Assembly: GCF_024297145.1 (NCBI RefSeq)
Contig: NZ_JANCTC010000006.1
Coordinates: 248,001-312,000 of the forward strand
DNA: 64,000 nucleotides
Reading direction: 5' to 3'
Origin: Mesorhizobium sp. LMG 17147
GTDB taxonomy: Bacteria > Pseudomonadota > Alphaproteobacteria > Rhizobiales > Rhizobiaceae
The position numbers and the translations under genes were made by a program. Positions 1-9,263 of the stretch are shown piece after piece; position 1 is the first letter of the stretch, and each line of letters begins with the position of its first letter. Below the pieces are notes generated by a model. It made no database searches. It was not told the origin of the DNA and saw nothing but the letters and a program-made list of their open reading frames with translations.

Positions 1-236
1 CCGATGCCAGACAGGGACGAATGTACTGAGGCTATCAAGTCCGGAAGACCGGCGGCGGGGAGGGGATTGTTGCTAACATATGCAGAGACGATGTCTGCTG
101 TGAGGCTGATCATCTCGTTGTCGGATTCTGTCCGGTCGATCACTTTCTAACTCCCTGCTGCACTTCGTTCGTATAAGGGAATATCAGCCAAAACAATAAG
201 GACACGTATCAAGATGGATTCTGGCGGGCGCCTCAG

Positions 237-476
237 TCAGCGTACGCCCCAAATTGCGGCCATGACGACTAGCATTGTGCCCATCCAATAGAGGCCCCGG
301 AACCACCACGCGTTCACTCGTTCCGTAAGGCTGACGCCGTTCAAAGTTTGTATTTCCCACCCTTTCAATGCAAGTGTCGCCCAAAGAAGGATTGCTGTTC
401 CCAAGGAAGCAGCAGTCGCCAGCGCGAACGTTCCGGGTTGGAAAAAATACGTCGTCAAGCGAGGCCCGGCCCACAC
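237..476 (-). CDS. small two-helix membrane protein of unknown function
   Basis: A 79-residue protein with a GTG start 12 bases after the stop of the upstream HTH regulator, so the two are probably co-transcribed. Two hydrophobic stretches are visible (about residues 15-37 and 58-76), separated by a short polar loop, and the protein is rich in Trp; a two-span inner-membrane protein is the simplest reading. I recognise no family. Its pairing with a small XRE-type regulator on an element suggests a two-gene module, but nothing in the sequence says what it does. An overlapping frame on the same strand (184-474) lacks this hydrophobic pattern and looks like a shadow. Confidence 0.45.
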   Translation of the reverse strand: MWAGPRLTTYFFQPGTFALATAASLGTAILLWATLALKGWEIQTLNGVSLTERVNAWWFRGLYWMGTMLVVMAAIWGVR

Positions 477-488
477 TGCCCGCCGCCT

Positions 489-752
489 CTAATTTCGCCT
501 GGCCAAGCGCACACCAGGGCCTCCGCCGTTTTCTGCTATGAATTCGATTCCTGCCGCCTCAAAGGCGGCACGTACCGCTTGAAGCGTTTTGGGTTTGAGG
601 CGATCGCCTTGTTCCAGACGAGTAATCGTTTGCGTGGCAACTTGCGCTGCTTCGGCCAATTCACGCACTCCCCAGCCAAGCGCCGCCCTCGCCATCCTGC
701 ACTGGACAGGATGTATTTCATCACAGGGTGATGATTTCTGTTGCCCGTCCAC
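489..752 (-). CDS. XRE-family helix-turn-helix regulator
   Basis: An 87-residue protein made almost entirely of one Cro/CI-type HTH. The segment CRMARAALGWGVRELAEAA followed by QVATQTITRLEQGDRLKPKT is the typical QxRxxRxxLGW...LAxxAxV...TIxRxExG pattern of short XRE repressors common on rhizobial plasmids and islands, and the tail (FEAAGIEFIAENGGGPGVRL) is the usual continuation in this subfamily. The GTG start at 752 is used because the conserved region begins near residue 15; an internal ATG at 695 would cut into it. It probably regulates itself, the adjacent membrane protein and possibly the divergent gene at 852. Confidence 0.75.
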   Translation of the reverse strand: MDGQQKSSPCDEIHPVQCRMARAALGWGVRELAEAAQVATQTITRLEQGDRLKPKTLQAVRAAFEAAGIEFIAENGGGPGVRLARRN

Positions 753-851
753 GTTCCGACCTGTAGTCTATCAATCCACAAAAGACGGCCGGAAGGTGCT
801 CGAACACCCACTCCGGCCTGACCACAACCTAAGCTTCAGGGAGCTCGGATC

Positions 852-1520
852 ATGGCTGATTCCGACAATAGCATGAGTTTGCCGTTCGTCACCCGGCGGC
901 GCTTGCTGGCGGGCACGGCGACGGTCGCACTGGCATGGCCTTTCCAGGTAAAGTCGCGAGCCGCCGAACCGACGGACGGCAGCAGTGCGGCCGATCCTGC
1001 TCTTCGTCTGTGTGGGAACTGGCAAAAGATCCACGATGAGACACTTGCGCTGTGCCGCGAACAGCAGCGGTTGGAGACATACCTCGCCAGGACGGTCGGC
1101 TTTCCCTGCGCCAAGGTGCGGCTTGCCGATGGTACGGACGTGACACTCCATTCCATCGAGAGCCTGAACGATGCCTACTCTCCTGAAAACGAAGTCGAAT
1201 GGGGCAGGGCGCTCGCGGATTTCGCGGCGCACCAGGCGCGCTGGGACGCTGCTGATGCTGAGACCGGCTATTCGAGAACAGACGAACTGATCCGGCAATC
1301 GGAAACAGCCGAAAGCGAACTTCTAGATGATCTACCGCAGACAGCGGCCACGTCCATAGAAGGCATTTTGGCCAAGCTCAAGGTCATCCTGCGTGACGGT
1401 GAGCACTGGGAACATCCAGACGATTTCCCCTGGCCGCATATCCGATCTGTGCTGGATGACCTCGCCCGCCACCATAAATATCGATCCGGCGATGATCTCG
1501 ATCGATCGGGCAATCGTTAG
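852..1520 (+). CDS. Tat-signal exported protein of unknown function
   Basis: A 222-residue protein with a clear twin-arginine signal: TRRRLLAG at residues 14-21, a hydrophobic segment (TATVALAWPF) and an Ala-rich cleavage region near residue 38. The mature part is hydrophilic and mostly helical, rich in Glu, Asp and Ala, and I see no known catalytic motif. It has a GGAG ribosome-binding site about 10 bases before the ATG. Small proteins of this kind are common on rhizobial islands. It would be exported folded by a Tat system such as the one encoded at 36366-38162. Function unknown. Confidence 0.6.
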   Translation: MADSDNSMSLPFVTRRRLLAGTATVALAWPFQVKSRAAEPTDGSSAADPALRLCGNWQKIHDETLALCREQQRLETYLARTVGFPCAKVRLADGTDVTLHSIESLNDAYSPENEVEWGRALADFAAHQARWDAADAETGYSRTDELIRQSETAESELLDDLPQTAATSIEGILAKLKVILRDGEHWEHPDDFPWPHIRSVLDDLARHHKYRSGDDLDRSGNR

Positions 1521-1779
1521 CCGACGGACCTTATAGGCGGTGAGGATGCAGCCTGCTTCGAAGAAAGCCGGATCGGAGGCAGCCCATCACGGCCGCTTCG
1601 CTCCAAAGTTGCCCTGCTTGAGCAAGCCATCTTGATGAGCGCGAGGCCGACCATCGTTTCTGGTTTGCCGTTTTTGCTCGCCTCGGCGGCGCTCCTGACG
1701 GACATGGCAGTAACCCTGCCGCCGTGACCGCTGCGTCTCGAATGAGGGCCAGCTTTCCGCGCAGTGTGCATCACCCTCA

Positions 1780-1992
1780 TCACAACTTGTCGCCATGGTC
1801 TTGCGTACGCCACGAGAGGGGATTGGTGATCCAGCGATTGATGTCGGATTCGTGCCAGCCTGCACCGTGGATACTGATCTGTATCTGGCGTGGAAAGGTG
1901 CCTTCGGCGATCTTGCGATAGATCGTGGACCGAGACAGGCCGGTCCGGAAAAGGACGGTTTTCAGGCGGATGATCCGGTCTGGTTCAGGCAT
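1780..1992 (-). CDS. AlpA-like excisionase/regulatory protein
   Basis: A 70-residue single-domain protein. RLKTVLFRTGLSRSTIYRKI followed by EGTFPRQIQI and WHESDINRWI is the winged-HTH pattern of the AlpA / phage-type regulator family (MerR-like HTH_17), which activates integrase genes or acts as an excisionase on many integrative elements. It lies on the same strand downstream of traA, as often seen in rhizobial conjugative elements. No integrase is visible in the window, so its target may lie off the left edge. Confidence 0.8.
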   Translation of the reverse strand: MPEPDRIIRLKTVLFRTGLSRSTIYRKIAEGTFPRQIQISIHGAGWHESDINRWITNPLSWRTQDHGDKL

Positions 1993-2121
1993 GGTCGCAC
2001 TGCCTCTTGCTGGTTGGTTCTGATTGCTCCTGATCCAGAGACGACAGGCACTTGCGTACGCGCAAGAGGGTTTTCCGGGTCGTCTTGCCCCAGCGTGGAA
2101 ACGGCTGCGAATCGGACGTGT

Positions 2122-5100
2122 TCAGATCCCAATGCCGCGTCCCCTGCCGATGCCATGGCTGAATGCGAGTTCCGCGGCGAGGCGCCGGCCGGAATCGGTA
2201 TGAATGCCAAGCTCGCGCTTGCGGTTGGCGAGGATCGATTCGAGTTGCGGATCGCGTTCGAGTCTCTTGGCCATGTCGGACATGGCCGCGCGGGTTGACT
2301 TGAAACCCGACATGTCGCCGACTTGGTATTGGCCCTGGCTCGTTCGCTCGAGCTTTTGCCAACGTTCCACGAAACGGTCTGCGCGGCGGCCCGGATTGAT
2401 ATCCTGTCCGGTGCGGATTTCGGTTTCAAGCTGGAGAGCCAGCACGATTCGATTGACCCGGCCGGCCGTCGCTTCACGAACCAGCTCGTGGTTCTTGACA
2501 TAAGCAGCTTCGGCATCGCGCCAGCCATGCGGCCGGACCTTCTCGAAAGCGCTGCGGGCATCCCGCAACTCGCGCATCTGCTCGGGGCTGCCCTGTCCAT
2601 TCACATTTCCGCTGCTCAGGATCGCGTCAATGGCGCGCGCGTGACGCACAAGCGCGTTCGTGCGAGCGCGGCGCAGCGCCGCTTCGGGGCTCACCGTCGC
2701 GTCCGTGTCGCGCTGCGGTCCCCTGACCGAAACATCTCTTTCAGGTGCCGCGCCGCCGTCTGCGCTTAACGCCCCAACATTCTCCCTTTCCGGCCCGCGC
2801 CCACGGTCCTGGCCGGGCTCGGCGTCTGCGGGCGAGCGCAATCCGTCCAGCAGCTCGCCGATCCTGTCGCGCAGCTTTTCAGGAACAATCCGGCGCACTA
2901 TCTCGACCACGCGCTCGCGGAACGTGATGCCGCGCCGCTCGGCATAGCTCTGCGCCGGGTCGATCTGCTCGTAATCCAACGCCATGTCCTTGGCTCGGTC
3001 GCGTGACAGGGCGCTGACCAGCCGATCCCGTGTGGCAAAGTCATCGCCCCCATAATGCAGGTTCATCCCGTCTCGATGCCGCGATAGGGCAACGTAGCTG
3101 CCATGCGCGTCCATGCCCGGCGTCGCCAGGATATGAATGCGGTCGACAGTCATGCCTTGCGCCTTGTGGATGGTTGCCGCATAGCCGTGGTCGATGTGGG
3201 CATAGTCTTTCAGGTCAAAGCGGACCGAACGACCGTCATCGGTGCGCGCCGTCATGCTCTGTGTGTTGACCTCTTCGATCACACCGAGCGTGCCGTTCTT
3301 GACGCCGAGCCCGCGCTCGTTGCGCAGGAACATGACGCGATCGCCGCTCGCGAAGTTTCTTGCACCGCGTTCGACATCCACCCGCGCATCGTCGCCGAGA
3401 TCGCCGGCAGCGCGCATGCGCTCGCGCGCTGCCTCGTTGAGCGCGCGCACTTCGTCGTTTGTGTGGGTGAGAATGATCCGGCTTGCTTCAGGCGCTGTCT
3501 GCCTGTCGCGATCCCAGCGCTCGACAAGATCGCTGCGCGCCTCGTCGCGCGAAGCAGCCTGGTGAACCATGCCTAGCGCTTCATAGGCGCTGATCGCGGC
3601 GTCGATCCTGCCGGTTGCCAGATCGCGCGTCGCATGGCGCTGCCAGTCCTCGCGCTGCCGTCGCACCTGGCCGATCTCGACGCCGCCATGGCGTTCGTGG
3701 ATCGAACGGAATGCAGCGCCGGCCTCGATCGCCTGCAACTGCTGCGGATCGCCAACCAGGACGACCTTCGCGCCAGCGTCTGCAGCATGGGAGAGCACGC
3801 GCTCCAACTGGCGCGTGCCGACCATGCCGGCCTCATCGATCACCAGGACATCGCGCGTGGTGAGCAGATCGCGGCCCTGTCCCCAGCTGTGCTCCATACT
3901 GGCGATGGTGCGTGACGAGATGCCTGATCCGCCTTCCAGATTCTCGGCCGCGATACCGGAGAGTGCGGCGCCTCTAACCTCGTAGCCCGCCGCTGCCCAT
4001 GCCTGGCGCGCAACGCCCAGCATGGCGCTCTTGCCCGTCCCGGCAAAGCCGACAACGACACCAAGACCGCTGCCACCTATGATGTGATCCAGCGCTTCGG
4101 ACTGCTCGCCGGACAGGACAAGGCCGTGTTGCGCAGCCCGCGCCAGCGCTGCCTCGCGATGTGCGTTACTCACCGCGTGTCGCTCCTCCCCCGCCATGCA
4201 CTCCGCCGCGCGGTGTAGGCGTTGTTCGGTATCAATCATCTGCCGGGTGGTGAAGCGATTTTCTCCACGCCCGTCCTTGCCCAGTTCGATAAGGTCGGGC
4301 GCGTTGCTGATGGCTCCCATCACCGTGTTGAACTGCTCCACGCCGTCGCTGTGGCGGTGCGCAAACTTCGCGATGTCCTTTCGGGTAAAGGTCGATTGCT
4401 GTTGCGTGATGGCATCGAGCGCCACGGAAGGATCGGCAATGATACGCGCGCCATTGTTGCGCGCGATCTCGCGATGCAGTTCGGCGCGATCGGCTTCAAC
4501 GCCGGAAGGGTCGAGGCTGCTGCCCTCGATGCGCTGGGCTGGCGCACCGATCTGGGATTGCGGCTCCAATAAAATACCCTGCGCTTCCAGACTGCGATGA
4601 TCGATGCGGGCGTCGATGTCGAGTTCGGCCAGGCGTTCATTTGCAAGCTCCGCCCATCGCTCGCGCCAGCGCTCGACCATCTCGGTAGCATTCCAGTCTC
4701 GAACCTTGGCGCCAAAACCATTCTCGTCCACGGACCGCATGGTCAGCATGACATGAGCGTGCGGCTTGGGACTACCATCCTCTGCCCTGTCCCAATGCAC
4801 ATTGAGATCGGCGACCATGCCCTTGCTGACAAACTCGGCCTGCACGAAGTCGCGCGCCAACTCAATGCCTTGCGCCTGGCTGAGTTCTCGCGGCAGCGCA
4901 AACTCGACCTCGCGAGCGAGCTGAGCATCCTTGCGCACCTCGAACGCCTCGACATCGTTCCACAGCCGTTCGCGGTCGCGCCAAGCCTCCGGTGCATCCT
5001 CCGGCAGCATCACCTCGGAATGGACGACACCGCTTTTGGCTGAAAAATCATGGCTGCGCTCGATCCGCTCGTCACGCAACCGCGATGCCGAACGGTAGGC

Positions 5101-5169
5101 GGCCGACGCCACAGCACTGCTCCCAGCCTTGCGGCCAATGACCTTGACGTGAAGATGATAGATCGCCAT
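2122..5169 (-). CDS. traA: conjugative relaxase-helicase TraA (MobA/TraA, Ti type)
   Basis: A 1015-residue bifunctional transfer protein that nicks oriT and unwinds the transferred strand. The N-terminus is a MobQ-type relaxase: MAIYHLHVK start, candidate catalytic Tyr25 in AAYRSA, metal-binding histidines at H125 and H137/H139 (PHAHVML), and the family motif ARIDHRSLEAQGI near 187-199. From about residue 350 follows a RecD-like superfamily 1 helicase with Walker A GFAGTGKS (374-381) and Walker B VLVIDEAG (441-448), then a later helicase motif GYAATIHKAQGMT. The C-terminal ~200 residues are charged and family-specific. Divergent from traC/traD with the oriT in between, the usual Ti-type layout. 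The gene appears intact. Confidence 0.93.
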   Translation of the reverse strand: MAIYHLHVKVIGRKAGSSAVASAAYRSASRLRDERIERSHDFSAKSGVVHSEVMLPEDAPEAWRDRERLWNDVEAFEVRKDAQLAREVEFALPRELSQAQGIELARDFVQAEFVSKGMVADLNVHWDRAEDGSPKPHAHVMLTMRSVDENGFGAKVRDWNATEMVERWRERWAELANERLAELDIDARIDHRSLEAQGILLEPQSQIGAPAQRIEGSSLDPSGVEADRAELHREIARNNGARIIADPSVALDAITQQQSTFTRKDIAKFAHRHSDGVEQFNTVMGAISNAPDLIELGKDGRGENRFTTRQMIDTEQRLHRAAECMAGEERHAVSNAHREAALARAAQHGLVLSGEQSEALDHIIGGSGLGVVVGFAGTGKSAMLGVARQAWAAAGYEVRGAALSGIAAENLEGGSGISSRTIASMEHSWGQGRDLLTTRDVLVIDEAGMVGTRQLERVLSHAADAGAKVVLVGDPQQLQAIEAGAAFRSIHERHGGVEIGQVRRQREDWQRHATRDLATGRIDAAISAYEALGMVHQAASRDEARSDLVERWDRDRQTAPEASRIILTHTNDEVRALNEAARERMRAAGDLGDDARVDVERGARNFASGDRVMFLRNERGLGVKNGTLGVIEEVNTQSMTARTDDGRSVRFDLKDYAHIDHGYAATIHKAQGMTVDRIHILATPGMDAHGSYVALSRHRDGMNLHYGGDDFATRDRLVSALSRDRAKDMALDYEQIDPAQSYAERRGITFRERVVEIVRRIVPEKLRDRIGELLDGLRSPADAEPGQDRGRGPERENVGALSADGGAAPERDVSVRGPQRDTDATVSPEAALRRARTNALVRHARAIDAILSSGNVNGQGSPEQMRELRDARSAFEKVRPHGWRDAEAAYVKNHELVREATAGRVNRIVLALQLETEIRTGQDINPGRRADRFVERWQKLERTSQGQYQVGDMSGFKSTRAAMSDMAKRLERDPQLESILANRKRELGIHTDSGRRLAAELAFSHGIGRGRGIGI

Positions 5170-5193
5170 CGCGACAGGATCATTTGCACGTCA

Positions 5194-5236
5194 AAGCGGA
5201 CGTCGGCACGACGTATAAGCGCGCCCTCCCTCGAAA
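5194..5236. other. oriT: origin of transfer (oriT), pTi/RSF1010 type
   Basis: Between divergent traA and traC. A perfect 6-bp inverted repeat (5200-5205 and 5209-5214, 3-base loop) is followed at once by TATAAGCGCGCCCTCCC. This matches the conserved nick core of Q-type origins (ATAA..GCG/CCCT in Ti plasmids, TAAGTGCG/CCCT in RSF1010) in both sequence and hairpin position. By analogy the nick falls between the G and C before CCCT, near 5222/5223. The resemblance is from memory, but with a MobQ-type TraA beside it the assignment is strong. Confidence 0.8.
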
Positions 5237-5341
5237 AAATCTCGGGATGGACCAGCCCGTCCCGGGCTGTCTCGGCAACCCTGGAGCCTTCCGGCGGGCG
5301 CTCAACTATCATCCAGAGATCGACAATCAATGGAGACAGCC

Positions 5342-5668
5342 ATGCGCAAACCACGAGACTTCGACGCCGAATTGAAGGCGCTGGAAGAAAAAGCGCGAGA
5401 ACTCAAAACGCGAAAGGTGCAGCAACTAGGCGAACTGGTGATCGCCGCAGGCGCCGATCAGCTCAGCAGCGACGAACTGGCCGGCGCGCTGGTTGCAATT
5501 GCCGAGACGAAAGAAGCCGGAAAGCGGGAGGCATGGGCAAAACGCGGTGCGACGTTTTTCCAGAGCCGTTCGCAGCGATCTGCTTCGGCATCTGAGCGCG
5601 ACACTCGCGGCGCTCCGACGCAATCGGGCGGCGCACAACCGCTATCAGGCGGCACAGGCGCGGCATGA
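5342..5668 (+). CDS. traC: conjugal transfer protein TraC
   Basis: A 108-residue protein reading MRKPRDFDAELKALEEKARELKTRKVQQLGELV..., the conserved N-terminus of the Ti-type TraC accessory protein: a charged helix followed by the ADQLSSDELAGALVAIAE segment. It probably helps TraA at oriT. The ATG at 5342 is preferred over 5330 because GGAGA at 5332-5336 is correctly spaced. It starts just beyond the oriT and is followed by traD in another frame. Confidence 0.85.
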   Translation: MRKPRDFDAELKALEEKARELKTRKVQQLGELVIAAGADQLSSDELAGALVAIAETKEAGKREAWAKRGATFFQSRSQRSASASERDTRGAPTQSGGAQPLSGGTGAA

Positions 5669-5669
5669 T

Positions 5670-5921
5670 ATGCGCACATGGCAGGTCGAGCGCCGCAAGC
5701 GCACGCGGCATCTGATCGAACTGGGCGGCCTGGTGATCAAGGCCGGGATTGTGGACCTCACCGGCGATGATCGCGCCACCATCCTCGGCGCTCTGCTCTG
5801 GATGGCCGACAAGCTCAAAAACGATCAGGGTGAACACTCCCGCGAGCTTTGGGCCGCAAAGGGGAGGCAGGCGTTCGAGGCGTACGCGGCAACACACAAC
5901 TGCGCAGGTGATCATCGCTGA
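5670..5921 (+). CDS. traD: conjugal transfer protein TraD
   Basis: An 83-residue protein whose core, MRTWQVERRKRTRHLIEL then GGLVIKAGIVDLTGDDRATI, is the conserved TraD signature of Ti-type transfer regions. The ATG lies 2 bases after the traC stop, suggesting translational coupling. The frame stays open upstream through LSATLAALRRNRAAHNRYQ, so an earlier start inside traC is possible. It is a small accessory transfer protein; TraG, the coupling protein usually found next, is not present. Confidence 0.8.
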   Translation: MRTWQVERRKRTRHLIELGGLVIKAGIVDLTGDDRATILGALLWMADKLKNDQGEHSRELWAAKGRQAFEAYAATHNCAGDHR

Positions 5922-6144
5922 AAAGGGCCATTACAAAGGCGGCGCGTTCGTAGCCTTCCAAGCCGACAAGCGGAAAGCGCTGTGGGATCGCGTGCAGGGC
6001 AGGGTCGGCGGCCTCGTCCCGAAGGGGCATAAGAAGGACAAGGCCGAATGGCTGAAGCCGGGACTGGTCGGCCGGGTCAAGCCCCTCAAGGGCAAAGAGA
6101 AGCTGCGACACGCAAGGCTGCTGGATTTTTGGGAGAAGGACTAA
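5908..6144 (+). CDS. short ORF resembling an ATP-dependent DNA ligase C-terminus
   Basis: A 78-codon frame with a GTG start that overlaps the end of traD. It encodes a basic peptide with KGGAFVAFQADKRKALWDRV and WLKPGLVGRVKPLKGKEKLR. The last part recalls the final OB-fold strand segment (PGL.xRVK.L.G...LRHA) of small ATP-dependent DNA ligases, so it may be a gene remnant left at a recombination junction after traD. It could equally be a self-standing small protein. The family link is from memory and weak; that the segment is coding is more secure, given its regular protein-like composition. Confidence 0.35.
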   Translation: MIIAEKGHYKGGAFVAFQADKRKALWDRVQGRVGGLVPKGHKKDKAEWLKPGLVGRVKPLKGKEKLRHARLLDFWEKD

Positions 6145-6215
6145 AATGCCGGCGGGAACTCCATGTGGGTCTAGGAGCTACGCCCGTCAGTTGCGCATCT
6201 GAGATGGAGCGGCCT

Positions 6216-9017
6216 CTAGGCCAATGCCTTCACTCGCGCCTTCCGCTTTGTGAAAGTCGTAGCGAGCGGCGCCACGCGAGATTCGTATAGTTCGAACAGA
6301 TGCTCCACGCGCTCGCGTTCGCTAGCGAAAGCCTTCCGCCGATACAGTCGATCCACCGCCGTGTCTAAGGCTGCATGGGCCTTGCGCAGATCAGCCGGCA
6401 TGTAGTCAGGGTCATACAGTGCCGACAACGGCTCGGGGGCCTTCGCCTTCCGCACCTCGATTAGCGCTTGCGCCAGCTTGGTCAACTTCGCGCGGTCGGT
6501 GGTATCCAGATCGGGCCAGGGGAACGAGTAGTAAACCGCTGGAGAGTAGCTGTAGCGGCTCTCCAGACGTCCCGCGACAGTACGCATCCACGCCATGTGC
6601 ATTGCTGATGACAGGATGGCGAAATAGACCATATCTCCACCAACGATTAACTGCAGCTTATTCGACGCGATGACCGTAGGCGGCAGCATAGCCCAAGGCA
6701 CGTACTCTCGGTGCTCCGAAGATACTTCCGGGACGCAGAGGTATTTTGTGTCTGGCTGGCGATCTTGGGTGAAGAGTGTGGGCGATTTGGCCATTTTCCG
6801 GACGCTGGCGGTGTCGCTGGCGAGACGGCCTTTTCGCACCCTTTCCAATCGCTCCGCTAGAGGTTTGGAGGCCTTGAGCTCGGAAGCCGGAACGTCCTTG
6901 AGCCATAGACACCACCGCCAAATTCCGGAAAGCAACTCGTCGCCGCCGACGTAAGGTCGCAGCCATTTCTTGCCAACCGGTTCCGTTGCCAGGAACAACT
7001 GCCGTTGCTCCTCGTCGAGGATGAGATTGCTGTAAGTCACGTATCCGCCGTTCGGTTTCTTGACGCGAGCACCGTCCGTCGGCTGGCTCCCCTTGTGCAT
7101 CTTCAGCATCCCCGGTAGCGGCTTGCTTCGGCGCGGCACGGCATAGTCCGGACCGTCGATTAGGTAGCCGTTTATGCGCTTGACCGTCGAGACTTGCGGG
7201 TCTGATTTCGCATGGGCGTAGTCGAAGATCTGATGGTCACCGACAGGCCCTCGGGTCATGCCGGTAATTACGCAATGCACCGCCGCCGTGCCTCGCGCCT
7301 CACTGTTCCACTGGAATGACCGATGAGCAAAAAAGATAGACAGGCCGTCCTTGAACAACTGCGGCCACAAAATACTGGCCTGTTCTCCTTGTGTGATCGA
7401 GTTGGTGGATACCAGCCCGATCCGAATCTTGGGATTGACCTTGGCGTAGTCTGCAGCGAGCTTGAACCAGCAAGTGACGTAATCCAGGCGGTTCACGGAG
7501 CCGGCTCTGCCCCATACGCGGTGCATGTCTTCCTTTTGCTCCTTAGAGCGATATTGGTGGCCGATAAAAGGAGGGTTGCCAAGAATGTAGCTGCAGTGAT
7601 CGGGGTGCAGAAACTTAGCCCAATCCGTCTGTAGCGCATTGTCTGCCAAGATATGAGGTGACTTCTTCAGAGGGATGCGAGTGAAAACTTGGCCCACTTC
7701 AACGCCCAGCTTGGAATTCATGATATGGTCCATCATCCACATCGCGACCTCAGCGATACGGGCCGGAAACTCCTCCATCTCGATGCCGTAGAACTGGTCC
7801 ACATCCACCTTCGAGAAGACGGTCGCGTCTAGCACTAGCTGGCTGCTCTTTCGGAGTTCTCGCAGTACTTGAAGCTCCAGCGCCCGCAGTTCACGGTAGG
7901 CTATGATCAGGAAGTTGCCGCAGCCGCATGCAGGGTCGAAGACCGTGATTTTTCGAAGCCTCTCATGGAAGGCAGTCAGTTCATGCGTTCGGCCACGCTT
8001 GAGGGCGACAATGCGTTGAAGGTCAACACGCAGTTCATCGAGGAAAAGAGGCCCTATGACCTTCAGGATGTTTTTCTCAGACGTGTAGTGCGCCCCCAGT
8101 TTGCGACGTTCGTCCTTATTCATTACGGACTGGAAGAGAGAGCCGAAGATGGCGGGCGAAACGGTTTCCCACTTGAACTCGGACGCCTCGATCAGTGCGT
8201 TGCGCATTTCGGAGTTGAAGGCGGGAATCCTTAGAGGGTGCTTGAATAAGTCGCCATTCACGTACGGGAACTGTGCAAGGTCCTCATCTAGTGTGGTCGT
8301 GCGGTCTTTGATCGGTGTGTCGAGGACTTGGAATAGCTCCGCTAGCTGCCCGCCGAGCCCCGATCCATCTTCGCTGGTCCGGTCCCGCAACCATGATTCG
8401 AAGATGCCCTTGGGTTCAAAGATACCCGTATCGTCAGCGAACAAGCAAAACAGAAGCCGGACGAGAAACTGCTCAAGGTCATGACCCTTGTAGCCGGACT
8501 TTTCTAGGGCGTCGTGGACAGCCCCCATAAGCTCGGCTGCCTCGATATTCGCTGCGGGTTGATCAGAATAGGTCTTCGTCTCGCGGCCCAGTATGAAGCC
8601 GAAGAGCTCGACCTTTTCAGGCAGCTCTGAAAGCTTAAAGGACCAGTCTTTACCCTCCTGAAGATCGTAAAGGCGGAAGGTCTGAAAATCGCACACAAGG
8701 ATGTAGCGCGGGAATTCCTTGTCTTTCAGCGTCGAACAGTAGTCCAGGGCCTGCGCGTTCGCCTTCTCCAAATTTTTGCCGGCGCTCTTCTGCTCGATAA
8801 CGAGCTGCCCAGGCCAGAACAAGTCAATAAACCCCGTCTTATCGTCCAGCTTTTTGACCTGCTTTTCGTATACCGCCACGCGCTTGCGCTTGACCCCGAA
8901 GACCTCAAAGAATTCATTGTAGAAGGTCTGGGTCTCCCCCTTTTCGTAGTGGCTATCGGCATTTTCCTTAGCGAAGACCGAAGCCCGAATACGAACCTCA
9001 TTCCAAGAGAGTGTCAT
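6216..9017 (-). CDS. Type IIL restriction-modification enzyme, MmeI-like (nuclease + methyltransferase + specificity)
   Basis: A 933-residue single-chain restriction-modification protein. The N-terminal nuclease has the D-X9-E-X-K pattern of MmeI (D65, E75, K77 in FIDLFWPGQLVIEQKSAGK). A helical connector leads to GAHYTSEKNI (308-317) and an adenine-N6 methyltransferase with motif I FDPACGCGNF (360-369) and motif IV NPPF (481-484). The last ~350 residues match the target-recognition plus helical C-terminal layout (YSPAVYYSFPWP near 830). In this family one protein cuts and also methylates one strand for protection. The length agrees with MmeI (about 920). The gene appears intact, and it is divergent from the ATPase at 9264. 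Confidence 0.9.
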   Translation of the reverse strand: MTLSWNEVRIRASVFAKENADSHYEKGETQTFYNEFFEVFGVKRKRVAVYEKQVKKLDDKTGFIDLFWPGQLVIEQKSAGKNLEKANAQALDYCSTLKDKEFPRYILVCDFQTFRLYDLQEGKDWSFKLSELPEKVELFGFILGRETKTYSDQPAANIEAAELMGAVHDALEKSGYKGHDLEQFLVRLLFCLFADDTGIFEPKGIFESWLRDRTSEDGSGLGGQLAELFQVLDTPIKDRTTTLDEDLAQFPYVNGDLFKHPLRIPAFNSEMRNALIEASEFKWETVSPAIFGSLFQSVMNKDERRKLGAHYTSEKNILKVIGPLFLDELRVDLQRIVALKRGRTHELTAFHERLRKITVFDPACGCGNFLIIAYRELRALELQVLRELRKSSQLVLDATVFSKVDVDQFYGIEMEEFPARIAEVAMWMMDHIMNSKLGVEVGQVFTRIPLKKSPHILADNALQTDWAKFLHPDHCSYILGNPPFIGHQYRSKEQKEDMHRVWGRAGSVNRLDYVTCWFKLAADYAKVNPKIRIGLVSTNSITQGEQASILWPQLFKDGLSIFFAHRSFQWNSEARGTAAVHCVITGMTRGPVGDHQIFDYAHAKSDPQVSTVKRINGYLIDGPDYAVPRRSKPLPGMLKMHKGSQPTDGARVKKPNGGYVTYSNLILDEEQRQLFLATEPVGKKWLRPYVGGDELLSGIWRWCLWLKDVPASELKASKPLAERLERVRKGRLASDTASVRKMAKSPTLFTQDRQPDTKYLCVPEVSSEHREYVPWAMLPPTVIASNKLQLIVGGDMVYFAILSSAMHMAWMRTVAGRLESRYSYSPAVYYSFPWPDLDTTDRAKLTKLAQALIEVRKAKAPEPLSALYDPDYMPADLRKAHAALDTAVDRLYRRKAFASERERVEHLFELYESRVAPLATTFTKRKARVKALA

Positions 9018-9263
9018 CGTGATTCCCCCATAGTGAACACAGGCTTAGGCCACTACCTGACTAATGGACAAGCACCTAGTGCGTTATAGACGTGTCTTCG
9101 TCGGCCTCAGGAATTCCTCGGCTCGCTCGCCTCGATAGGATACGTGAATGACTCCCTGCCGGGTTGGGCCGCCGCCATTCCCCCCAAAATGTCTGCAGGC
9201 ACGATCTGCGTGACTACGATGAGAAAAACTGCATGATGCCCTCCTATCGCCGAGGGGGGATTC

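Noticed and set aside
1..236. Possible gene at the left edge
   Set aside because: Only short frames without recognisable features; nothing supportable.
1521..1779. Short minus-strand frames before the AlpA gene
   Set aside because: Frames of under 100 residues with shadow-like composition and no ribosome-binding site.
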